Source of the DNA: Bacteroides faecis MAJ27
Lineage (GTDB): Bacteria > Bacteroidota > Bacteroidia > Bacteroidales > Bacteroidaceae
Direction of reading: 5' to 3'
NCBI RefSeq assembly: GCF_900106755.1
Contig: NZ_FNNN01000027.1
Coordinates: 1-64,000 of the forward strand
Length of the DNA stretch: 64,000 bases
The notes below the pieces were generated by a model, which did no database searches, was not told where the DNA came from, and saw only the letters and a program-made list of their open reading frames with translations. Every line of letters begins with the position of its first letter. Within the stretch, counting starts at the first letter, position 1. A program made the position numbers and the translations under genes. This document shows positions 57,139 to 64,000 of the stretch, in pieces.

Positions 57139-58038
57139 AGTAGTAATATCAGATTATATGTTTTTCAAGTAATATATTTAGTCTACAAAATTATCAATTA
57201 TATATTAATATCATTGCATTCTCTGAACTTTTTTGTCTCTATTATCCAATTAAGATGTAAGCTCTTGGAGTATTCAGTCCAAACTATGCGAATATATATC
57301 TTTATCTATACTGTATTTGTTGCTATCTGGCAGTTGTTTGTATGTTGTCCGGCTGTCTTTTCTATGATACATTGCCTGTATTTGTGTCTTTTTTACCTTT
57401 TATCTTCATCGTTCCACCCGGGTGAGAAGATCTCTTCATCCAGGTGGTGAGAACGTTTCACTAGAGTGATGAGACCTGTTCATCCGGATGGAACGCTGCT
57501 AACATTCCTTCAAATATGCAGTATGAATAGGTGATACACATACAAACATACTATATGTTATATGAAAAACAGTGGTGGATTTTATGTTCTGTAAGGCTTA
57601 TTGTAGGGTAATGGATTGCTGATTCTAAGATTGATGAGAGATAATTGAAATATGAATGAGAGATAGTAAGAAATGGAACTATTTGATGAAGAAATGATGA
57701 GAGATAACCATTTTAAATGGATCTCTCATTTTGTATTGTTTTGATTATCTATATATTACCTGATATAGGATGAGACTATGAGACTAAAATATTTTTTTTA
57801 TTTCTGAATAGGGGCGGGAGAATAAAGAAAAATCCCGTTTTGCGATGTGATAAAGTGCTATATCGCTCCATGCAAGCACTATATTTTTTCTATTGGAGGG
57901 AATTATTATATCTTTGATTATTAGATGTATATATGTTTTTTGATATCCGGGAATACTATATTTTAATTATAATCCGAAATGATGCTTGCTATTCCTCACT
58001 ACATTTGCCATACGATTATTAACTAATTCATTTATATC
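57139..58038. other. Intergenic region before the GH97 gene
   Basis: Nine hundred bases with no convincing CDS. It contains four palindromes at 57412-57493, a hairpin with T-run at 57697-57735 that looks like a terminator (ATGAGAGAT…ATCTCTCAT), and a -7 box TATCTTTG at 57909-57916 that should drive the GH97 gene with a leader of about 115 nt. The rest shows nothing I can interpret. Confidence 0.6.
57412..57493. repeat. Four imperfect palindromes at 22-23 bp spacing
   Basis: TTCCACCCGGGTGAG (57412), TTCATCCAGGTGGTGAG (57435), TTTCACTAGAGTGATGAG (57456) and TTCATCCGGATGGAA (57479) follow at two-helical-turn spacing and share the pattern TTCAtCC-GGTGGTGAG with three units at 45.3 kb. Confidence 0.6.
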
Positions 58039-60198
58039 ATGAAGAACATGAAAATATTAACTACGACAGTACTCTGTCTGTTACTCTCTTTTTTTATGGG
58101 TACAACGGCAATGGCAGAAAGTATTACTTCTCCTGACGGACAATTAAAGCTTGACTTTTCGGTCAATACTCAAGGGGAGCCAGTGTACGAACTTTCTTAT
58201 AAAGGAAAGGAAGTGATAAAACCATCAAAATTGGGACTTGAATTGAAGAACGATCCGGGACTAATGGGTGGATTTGCATGTATTGATGCAAAAACTTCCA
58301 CTTTCGACGAAACGTGGGAACCGGTGTGGGGAGAGGTTAAATCCATTCGTAATCACTATAATGAAATGGCTGTCACATTGAATCAGAAAGCGCAGAACCG
58401 GAATATAATCATCCGTTTTCGTCTTTATAATGATGGATTGGGCTTCCGCTATGAATTTCCACAGCAGGAAAATCTGAACTATTTTGTTATTAAAGAAGAG
58501 CATTCGCAGTTTGCTATGACAGGTGACCATACTGCATTTTGGATTCCGGGAGACTATGATACCCAAGAGTATGATTATACAGAATCCAAACTTACGGAAA
58601 TCCGGGGGCTGATGAAGGGAGCTATTACTGACAATGCTTCTCAAACTTCTTTCTCACCGACAGGTGTGCAAACATCTTTGCAAATGAAGACCGCTGATGG
58701 GCTGTATATTAACCTGCACGAAGCCGCTTTAGTGGACTACTCCTGCATGCACCTGAATCTGGATGACAAGAATCTGATTTTTGAATCATGGTTGACACCG
58801 GATGCAATGGGGGATAAAGGCTATATGCAGACACCTTGCCAGTCTCCGTGGCGTACTGTGATTGTGAGCGATGATGCACGCGATATTCTGGCTTCCAAAC
58901 TGACCTTGAATTTGAATGAGCCATGTGCTTACCAAGATGTTTCATGGATTAAACCTGTAAAGTATATCGGTGTTTGGTGGGAAATGATCACCGGAAAGAG
59001 TAGTTGGGCATATACGGATGATGTTTATTCCGTGAAACTCGGACTGACAGATTATTCAAAGACAAGGCCCAACGGACGTCATGCAGCCAACAATGATAAA
59101 GTAAAACGTTATATTGACTTTGCGGCCCGGCATGGTTTCGATCAGGTACTGATAGAAGGCTGGAACGAAGGCTGGGAAGACTGGTTTGGCAAATCCAAAG
59201 ATTATGTATTTGATTTTGTCACTCCCTATCCGGATTTTGATGTGAAGATGCTGAATGCGTATGCCAAGGAGAAAGGTGTGAAACTGATGATGCATCATGA
59301 AACATCTGCTTCCGTTCGTAATTATGAGCGACATTTGGATACAGCCTACCAATTTATGGCTGACAACGGATACAATGCTGTAAAAAGCGGTTATGTGGGT
59401 AATATCATCCCTCGGGGCGAACATCATTACGGACAATGGATGAATAACCATTATTTATATGCTGTGACAAAAGCTGCCGATTATAAGATCTGTGTGAATG
59501 CACATGAAGCCGTACGTCCTACCGGATTGTGTCGTACTTATCCTAACCTGATTGGTAATGAATCGGCACGTGGAACGGAATATGAAGCTTTTGCCGGTAA
59601 CAAACCCTTTCATACTACTTTGCTTCCATTTACTCGTCTGATAGGTGGTCCGATGGATTATACACCGGGTATCTTCGATACAAGAATTTCTTTTCTGGAA
59701 GGGGATCATAGCGTTGTACGTACTACTTTGGCAAAACAACTGGCGCTTTACGTTACCATGTACAGCCCTTTGCAGATGGCTGCTGACCTGCCTGAGAGTT
59801 ATGAGCGCCATCCGGACGCCTTTCAGTTCATTAAAGATGTAGCTTTGGACTGGGATGACAGCAAATATCTGGAAGCTGAACCGGGCGATTATATAACAGT
59901 AGCCCGCAAAGCGAAAGGAACCAATAACTGGTTTGTTGGTGGTATTACTGATGAAAATGCACGTACGGCTGCGTTTACCCTTGATTTTCTGGAGCCGGGT
60001 AAACAATACGTCGCTACCCTTTATGCCGACGGAAAAGATGCTGATTATGAAAAGAATCCGACTTCCTATCAGATAAAGAAGGGGATTGTAACAAATAAAA
60101 CGAAGATATCTGCCCAATTGGCACGTAGCGGCGGTTTTGCATTGAGTCTCATCGAGGCGAGTCCATCCGATCGGAAATCAATTAAGAAATGGAAATGA
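58039..60198 (+). CDS. GH97 glycoside hydrolase (SusB-like)
   Basis: The 719-aa secreted protein has a signal peptide (cleavage near AMAE) and the GH97 layout. The N-terminal beta-super-sandwich (about 25-290) has DGLGFRYEFPQQENL. The TIM barrel (about 300-580) has VLIEGWNEGWEDWFG, HHETSASVRNYERHL, YNAVKSGYVGNIIPRG and CVNAHEAVRPTGLCRTYPNL. The calcium-site and acid/base Glu motifs of inverting GH97 alpha-glucosidases (HHE and NAHE) are present. A C-terminal beta domain follows. It probably cuts alpha-glucosides or alpha-galactosides in the periplasm. It is a single gene with no SusC/D pair nearby, so it may be a stand-alone paralogue of SusB. Confidence 0.9.
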   Translation: MKNMKILTTTVLCLLLSFFMGTTAMAESITSPDGQLKLDFSVNTQGEPVYELSYKGKEVIKPSKLGLELKNDPGLMGGFACIDAKTSTFDETWEPVWGEVKSIRNHYNEMAVTLNQKAQNRNIIIRFRLYNDGLGFRYEFPQQENLNYFVIKEEHSQFAMTGDHTAFWIPGDYDTQEYDYTESKLTEIRGLMKGAITDNASQTSFSPTGVQTSLQMKTADGLYINLHEAALVDYSCMHLNLDDKNLIFESWLTPDAMGDKGYMQTPCQSPWRTVIVSDDARDILASKLTLNLNEPCAYQDVSWIKPVKYIGVWWEMITGKSSWAYTDDVYSVKLGLTDYSKTRPNGRHAANNDKVKRYIDFAARHGFDQVLIEGWNEGWEDWFGKSKDYVFDFVTPYPDFDVKMLNAYAKEKGVKLMMHHETSASVRNYERHLDTAYQFMADNGYNAVKSGYVGNIIPRGEHHYGQWMNNHYLYAVTKAADYKICVNAHEAVRPTGLCRTYPNLIGNESARGTEYEAFAGNKPFHTTLLPFTRLIGGPMDYTPGIFDTRISFLEGDHSVVRTTLAKQLALYVTMYSPLQMAADLPESYERHPDAFQFIKDVALDWDDSKYLEAEPGDYITVARKAKGTNNWFVGGITDENARTAAFTLDFLEPGKQYVATLYADGKDADYEKNPTSYQIKKGIVTNKTKISAQLARSGGFALSLIEASPSDRKSIKKWK

Positions 60199-60255
60199 GT
60201 CGCAGCTAAAACGATTGTTCATCTTCCTGTGTGTTTTTAATAAAAATTAGAGGTC

Positions 60256-60296
60256 CTCCGCAAAGAAAATTAAAACTTTGCGGAGTGCTTTTTTTA
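60256..60296 (+). terminator. Terminator after GH97 gene
   Basis: CTCCGCAAAG (60256-60265) and CTTTGCGGAG (60276-60285) form a 10-bp stem followed by a T-run. Confidence 0.85.
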
Positions 60297-60315
60297 TCGG
60301 ATGGATTCTTTTTTG

Positions 60316-60323
60316 TACTTTTG
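60316..60323 (+). promoter_or_regulatory. Promoter -7 box of the PurF-like gene
   Basis: TACTTTTG fits the Bacteroides -7 consensus, about 40 bp before the ATG at 60364. It overlaps the longer frame's start, which supports the shorter start. Confidence 0.65.
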
Positions 60324-60363
60324 CGCCATCTTTTTTTTAACATTATCAATTAAAGAGAACAAC

Positions 60364-61773
60364 ATGGGAGGTTTTTTCGGAACAGTCTCGAAATCAAGTT
60401 GCGTGACTGATTTATTCTATGGTACAGATTATAACTCACATCTGGGTACAAAGCGGGGCGGACTCGCGACTTATAGTCAGGAGAAAGGATTCATTCGCTC
60501 CATTCACAATCTGGAAAGTACGTATTTCCGATCCAAGTTTGAAGGAGAGCTTGACAAATTCAAAGGCAATGCCGGAATCGGTATTATCAGCGACACAGAC
60601 GCACAACCTATCATTATCAATTCTCACCTCGGGCGCTTCGCCATCGTTACAGTCGCTAAAATAGCAAATATCCAGGAACTGGAAGAAGAACTTCTCAATC
60701 AAAATATGCACTTCGCCGAACTAAGTTCGAGCAATACCAATCAGACGGAACTTATCGCACTACTTATTATACAAGGAAGAACTTTCACTGAAGGTATCGA
60801 AAATGTATTCAAGCACATCAAGGGTTCTTGCTCGATGCTGATTCTTACGGAGGATGGCAGTGTTATTGCCGCCCGGGACAAATGGGGACGTACTCCGGTA
60901 GTGATTGGAAAGAAAGAAGATGCGTATGCTGCAACCAGTGAGTCATCCAGCTTTCCAAATCTGGATTATGAGATCGAAAGATACTTGGGACCGGGAGAAA
61001 TAGTACGCATGTATGCCGACCGTATCGAGCAGCTTCGCCAGCCGAATGAAGAAATGCAGATTTGTTCTTTCTTGTGGGTATATTATGGTTTCCCGACTTC
61101 TTGTTATGAGGGTAAAAATGTAGAAGAAGTCCGCTTTACCAGTGGAATGAAGATGGGACAGAAGGATGAATCAGAAGTAGATTGTGTTTGTGGTATCCCC
61201 GATTCGGGAGTGGGCATGGCATTGGGATATGCCGAAGGCAAAGGGGTTCCTTACCATCGTGCCATTTCAAAATATACACCGACATGGCCTCGTAGCTTCA
61301 CACCGAGTAATCAGGAAATGCGTTCGTTGGTTGCAAAGATGAAGTTAATTCCGAATCGTGCAATGCTTCAGGGAAAGCGTCTGTTGTTCTGTGATGATTC
61401 AATCGTACGTGGAACACAGTTGCGTGATAATGTGAAGATTCTGTACGATTATGGAGCAAAAGAGGTGCATATGCGTATCGCCTGTCCTCCGTTGATCTAC
61501 GCCTGTCCGTTTGTGGGTTTCTCTGCTTCAAAGAATGCTTTGGAATTAATTACCCGCCGCATCATTAAGGAATTGGAAGGCGATGAAAATAAGAATCTGG
61601 AAAAATATGCTACTACAGGTTCGCCTGAATATGAAAAGATGGTTGACATCATAGCCGAGCGTTTCGGACTGTCTTCATTGAAATTCAATACACTTGAAAC
61701 ATTGATTGAAGCCATCGGATTGCCGAAATGTAAGGTTTGTACGCATTGTTTTGATGGCAGCAGTCACTTTTAA
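60364..61773 (+). CDS. PurF-like amidophosphoribosyltransferase lacking the N-terminal Cys nucleophile
   Basis: The 469-aa protein has the two-domain layout of PurF: an Ntn glutaminase-like half and a PRTase half with FCDDSIVRGTQLRDNVKI (PRPP site). It also has GIPDSGVGMALGYAEGKGVP and a C-terminal CKVCTHCFDGSSHF. The family normally exposes Cys at the first residue (MCGI…). Here the start reads MGGFFGTVSKSSCVTDLFYG, so the residue after Met is Gly and the next Cys is at position 13, not at the active site. Other glutaminase residues (GTKRGGLATYSQ) differ too. It may use ammonia or have another role. It is followed by a terminator, so it forms a single unit. Confidence 0.8.
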   Translation: MGGFFGTVSKSSCVTDLFYGTDYNSHLGTKRGGLATYSQEKGFIRSIHNLESTYFRSKFEGELDKFKGNAGIGIISDTDAQPIIINSHLGRFAIVTVAKIANIQELEEELLNQNMHFAELSSSNTNQTELIALLIIQGRTFTEGIENVFKHIKGSCSMLILTEDGSVIAARDKWGRTPVVIGKKEDAYAATSESSSFPNLDYEIERYLGPGEIVRMYADRIEQLRQPNEEMQICSFLWVYYGFPTSCYEGKNVEEVRFTSGMKMGQKDESEVDCVCGIPDSGVGMALGYAEGKGVPYHRAISKYTPTWPRSFTPSNQEMRSLVAKMKLIPNRAMLQGKRLLFCDDSIVRGTQLRDNVKILYDYGAKEVHMRIACPPLIYACPFVGFSASKNALELITRRIIKELEGDENKNLEKYATTGSPEYEKMVDIIAERFGLSSLKFNTLETLIEAIGLPKCKVCTHCFDGSSHF

Positions 61774-61847
61774 AGAAGAAATGGCAGAGAATTAAAATTC
61801 TGAAGTGAAGTGTGAAATATAAGCAATAAGTAATATACTGAGAAAAA

Positions 61848-61887
61848 AGAGCTGTGAATTGTTTGTCAATTCACGGCTCTTTTTTTA
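61848..61887 (+). terminator. Terminator after the PurF-like gene
   Basis: AGAGCTGTGAATT (61848-61860) and AATTCACGGCTCT (61868-61880) pair with one G·U, followed by TTTTTTT. Confidence 0.85.
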
Positions 61888-61947
61888 CCTTTACGGCACT
61901 ATAAACTATCAAAATGTAAATTGTAAATCATTAAATCGTAAATAGAT

Positions 61948-63171
61948 ATGACTTTAGTAGACAGATTTTTGAAGTATGTAAGCTTTGATACACAGTCGGA
62001 TGAATCGACCGGGCTTACTCCCAGTACTCCAAAACAGATGGTATTCGCCGAATATCTGAAGACGGAACTGGAATCTTTGGGATTGGAAGATATTACATTG
62101 GATGAACATGGCTATCTTTTTGCCACGCTTCCTGCCAATATAGATAAGGAAGTACCCACTATCGGGTTCATTGCTCATATGGACACAAGTCCGGATATGA
62201 CCGGGAAAGATGTTTCTCCACGTATTGTAAAAGACTATGATGGTTCGGATATAGTGCTTTGTGCAGAGGAAAATATAATCCTTTCTCCTGCACAATTTCC
62301 GGAACTGCGCGATCATAAAGGGGAGGATCTGATTGTAACAAACGGAAAAACTTTGCTTGGTGCGGATGATAAGGCGGGGATTGCCGAAATTGTATCAGCA
62401 ATAGCTTATCTCAAAGAACACCCTGAAATCAAACACGGAAAGATTCGTATCGGATTCAATCCGGATGAGGAAATCGGTGAAGGTGCCCATAAGTTTGATG
62501 TAGAGAAGTTTGGCTGTGAATGGGCGTATACCATGGATGGTGGTGAAGTGGGAGAGTTGGAATTTGAAAACTTTAATGCTGCCGCTGCAAAGATTACTTT
62601 TAAAGGACGTAACGTACATCCGGGATATGCAAAGAATAAGATGATAAACTCGATTCGTGTCGCTAATCAGTTTATTGCGATGCTGCCCTCTATGGAAACT
62701 CCGGAACAGACCGAAGGTTATGAAGGATTCTATCATCTGATCGGTATTCAGGGAGATGTGGAACAAAGTACAGTATCCTACATTATCCGTGATCATGACC
62801 GTGCTAAATTTGAGGAACGCAAGGAAGAAATGAAACGTTTGGTTGCCCTGATCAATGCCGAATATGGAGAAGGTACAGTTGCATTGGAGTTACGTGACCA
62901 ATATTATAATATGCGCGAAAAGATAGAACCGGTGATGCATATCATTGACACAGCTTTCTCTGCAATGGAAGCAGTAGGTGTGAAGCCGAATGTAAGGCCG
63001 ATTCGTGGAGGTACGGATGGAGCACAGCTTTCATTTAAAGGTTTGCCTTGTCCGAATATCTTTGCAGGTGGTCTCAACTTCCATGGGCGTTATGAATTTA
63101 TTCCTATCCCCAATATGGAGAAGGCGATGAATGTCATTGTGAAGATTGCAGAACTGGTAGCCTCCAAGTGA
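61948..63171 (+). CDS. pepT: Peptidase T (tripeptidase)
   Basis: The 407-aa protein is full-length PepT. Motifs: VSFDTQSDESTG at the start; FIAHMDTSPDMTGKDV with the metal His and Asp; LLGADDKAGIAEIVSA with the second Asp; and IGFNPDEEIGEGAHKFDV with the catalytic and metal Glu pair. YTMDGGEVGELEFENFNAAA is followed by RPIRGGTDGAQLSFKG and NFHGRYEFIPI with the last His. It is a zinc enzyme that cuts N-terminal residues from tripeptides. It lies 54 bp before gcvT. Confidence 0.95.
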   Translation: MTLVDRFLKYVSFDTQSDESTGLTPSTPKQMVFAEYLKTELESLGLEDITLDEHGYLFATLPANIDKEVPTIGFIAHMDTSPDMTGKDVSPRIVKDYDGSDIVLCAEENIILSPAQFPELRDHKGEDLIVTNGKTLLGADDKAGIAEIVSAIAYLKEHPEIKHGKIRIGFNPDEEIGEGAHKFDVEKFGCEWAYTMDGGEVGELEFENFNAAAAKITFKGRNVHPGYAKNKMINSIRVANQFIAMLPSMETPEQTEGYEGFYHLIGIQGDVEQSTVSYIIRDHDRAKFEERKEEMKRLVALINAEYGEGTVALELRDQYYNMREKIEPVMHIIDTAFSAMEAVGVKPNVRPIRGGTDGAQLSFKGLPCPNIFAGGLNFHGRYEFIPIPNMEKAMNVIVKIAELVASK

Positions 63172-63225
63172 TTATATTTCACGAATATCAATGTTCAATA
63201 TTACTTAAAACTTAATACATAAAAA

Positions 63226-64000
63226 ATGAAAACCACTCCGTTTACAGAGAAACACATTGCATTAGGTGCTAAAATGCATGAATTTGCAGGTTATAATATG
63301 CCCATCGAGTACTCTGGAATTATTGATGAACATCTGACTGTCTGCAATGCAGTCGGTGTATTTGATGTATCCCATATGGGGGAATTTTGGGTAAAAGGTC
63401 CGCAAGCGTTATCCTTTCTTCAGAAGGTGACTTCCAATAATGTGGCGGCACTTGTTCCCGGAAAAATACAATATACCTGTTTCCCTAATGAAGAAGGGGG
63501 GATTGTAGACGATTTGCTTGTGTATTGCTATGAGCCGGAAAAATATCTGTTGGTAGTGAATGCAGCCAATATAGAGAAAGACTGGAATTGGTGTGTTTCC
63601 CATAATACGGAAGGGGTGGAATTGGAAAATTCTTCTGATAACATGGCACAGCTTGCCGTTCAAGGTCCGAAGGCTGTTCTTGCTTTGCAAAAACTGACAG
63701 ATATTGATTTGTCAGCTATTCCTTATTATTCGTTTACCGTTGGTAAGTTTGCGGGAAAGGAGAATGTGATTATTTCCAATACCGGATATACTGGTGCCGG
63801 AGGTTTTGAACTTTATTTCTATCCCGATGCTGCAGAAACGATATGGAAAGCGGTGTTTGAGGCGGGAGAGGAGTTCGGGATAAAGCCGGTAGGACTGGGT
63901 GCTCGTGATACGCTTCGTCTGGAGATGGGGTTTTGTCTTTATGGCAATGACTTGGATGATAAAACTTCACCGATCGAAGCAGGATTAGGCTGGATTACTA
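63226..64000 (+). CDS. gcvT: Aminomethyltransferase GcvT (T protein), 3' end beyond window
   Basis: The ATG at 63226 begins MKTTPFTEKHIALGAKMHEF and runs off the window with 258 codons visible. Clear GcvT motifs: AGYNMPIEYSGIIDEHLTV, VFDVSHMGEF, ITSNN-like VTSNNVAALVPGKIQYTCF, NEEGGIVDDLLVYCY, and VNAANIEKDW with the folate-site Asn. GYTGAGGFELYFYPD and LGARDTLRLEMGFCLYGND follow. It transfers the methylene group from the lipoyl protein to tetrahydrofolate in the glycine cleavage system. Confidence 0.9.
   Translation, partial: MKTTPFTEKHIALGAKMHEFAGYNMPIEYSGIIDEHLTVCNAVGVFDVSHMGEFWVKGPQALSFLQKVTSNNVAALVPGKIQYTCFPNEEGGIVDDLLVYCYEPEKYLLVVNAANIEKDWNWCVSHNTEGVELENSSDNMAQLAVQGPKAVLALQKLTDIDLSAIPYYSFTVGKFAGKENVIISNTGYTGAGGFELYFYPDAAETIWKAVFEAGEEFGIKPVGLGARDTLRLEMGFCLYGNDLDDKTSPIEAGLGWIT

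Overview
Organism. The window reads as a gut Bacteroides, close to the B. thetaiotaomicron/ovatus group. Bacteroidales -7 boxes (TAnnTTTG) precede many genes. The right third carries Bacteroides housekeeping and paralogue families: enolase, peptidase T, gcvT, a GH97 enzyme, DUF6048/DUF6452/DUF4199 and MntP. A fluoride riboswitch in the Bacteroides form precedes crcB. No rRNA or CRISPR array was seen; there is one tRNA (Thr, TGT).

Layout. (1) About 1-9.5 kb is AT-rich cargo. A WG-repeat membrane protein is followed on the minus strand by a six-gene run headed by an unusual protein that joins an ECF sigma factor, one membrane helix and an outer-membrane beta-barrel. Downstream are a radical SAM/SPASM enzyme, a Gfo/Idh oxidoreductase, a gingipain-like C25 protease, an S74 autochaperone protein with a type IX secretion tail, and a small secreted protein. 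(2) About 9.6-25.7 kb is a long plus-strand operon of a mobile element: DUF4099-type protein, a triplicated-module protein, Toprim protein, PH-domain membrane protein, two secreted helical proteins, membrane proteins, three LytM-type proteins (one split by a possible -1 frameshift site), an ArdC/MutS-I fusion, a tandem OB-fold protein and an ArdC antirestriction protein. (3) 25.8-30.8 kb holds small accessory genes and an AbiEi antitoxin / nucleotidyltransferase / PP2C phosphatase / zinc-ribbon operon under a promoter dotted with ATTGAAC half-sites. (4) 30.8-43.9 kb is a mobilization and accessory block: OmpA-like protein, MobV-type relaxase, winged-helix protein, a degenerate serine recombinase next to a caspase-like protein, a phosphoribosyltransferase/SLOG pair, a 489-bp tandem duplication, SSB and small proteins.

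(5) From about 44-45.8 kb there is a gene-free junction with inverted dispersed repeats, nested hairpins and 22-bp-spaced palindromes. The chromosome backbone follows: a DUF4199-GT2-DUF6452-DUF6048-mntP-apbE operon, tRNA-Thr, a sigma/anti-sigma locus, eno, a riboswitch-controlled crcB-pentapeptide operon, two periplasmic protein genes, GH97, a PurF-like protein, pepT and the start of gcvT.

How it fits together. Regions 1-4 look like one integrative mobilizable element, or a composite of several. It has a relaxase, SSB, ArdC proteins and cargo, but no integrase, VirB4 or coupling protein inside the window, so at least its left end lies outside. The most original parts are the sigma-barrel operon, the AbiE-like/PP2C operon, the recombinase-like/caspase-like pair and the possible recoding site. 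Functions rest on motifs read by eye; no database search was possible.
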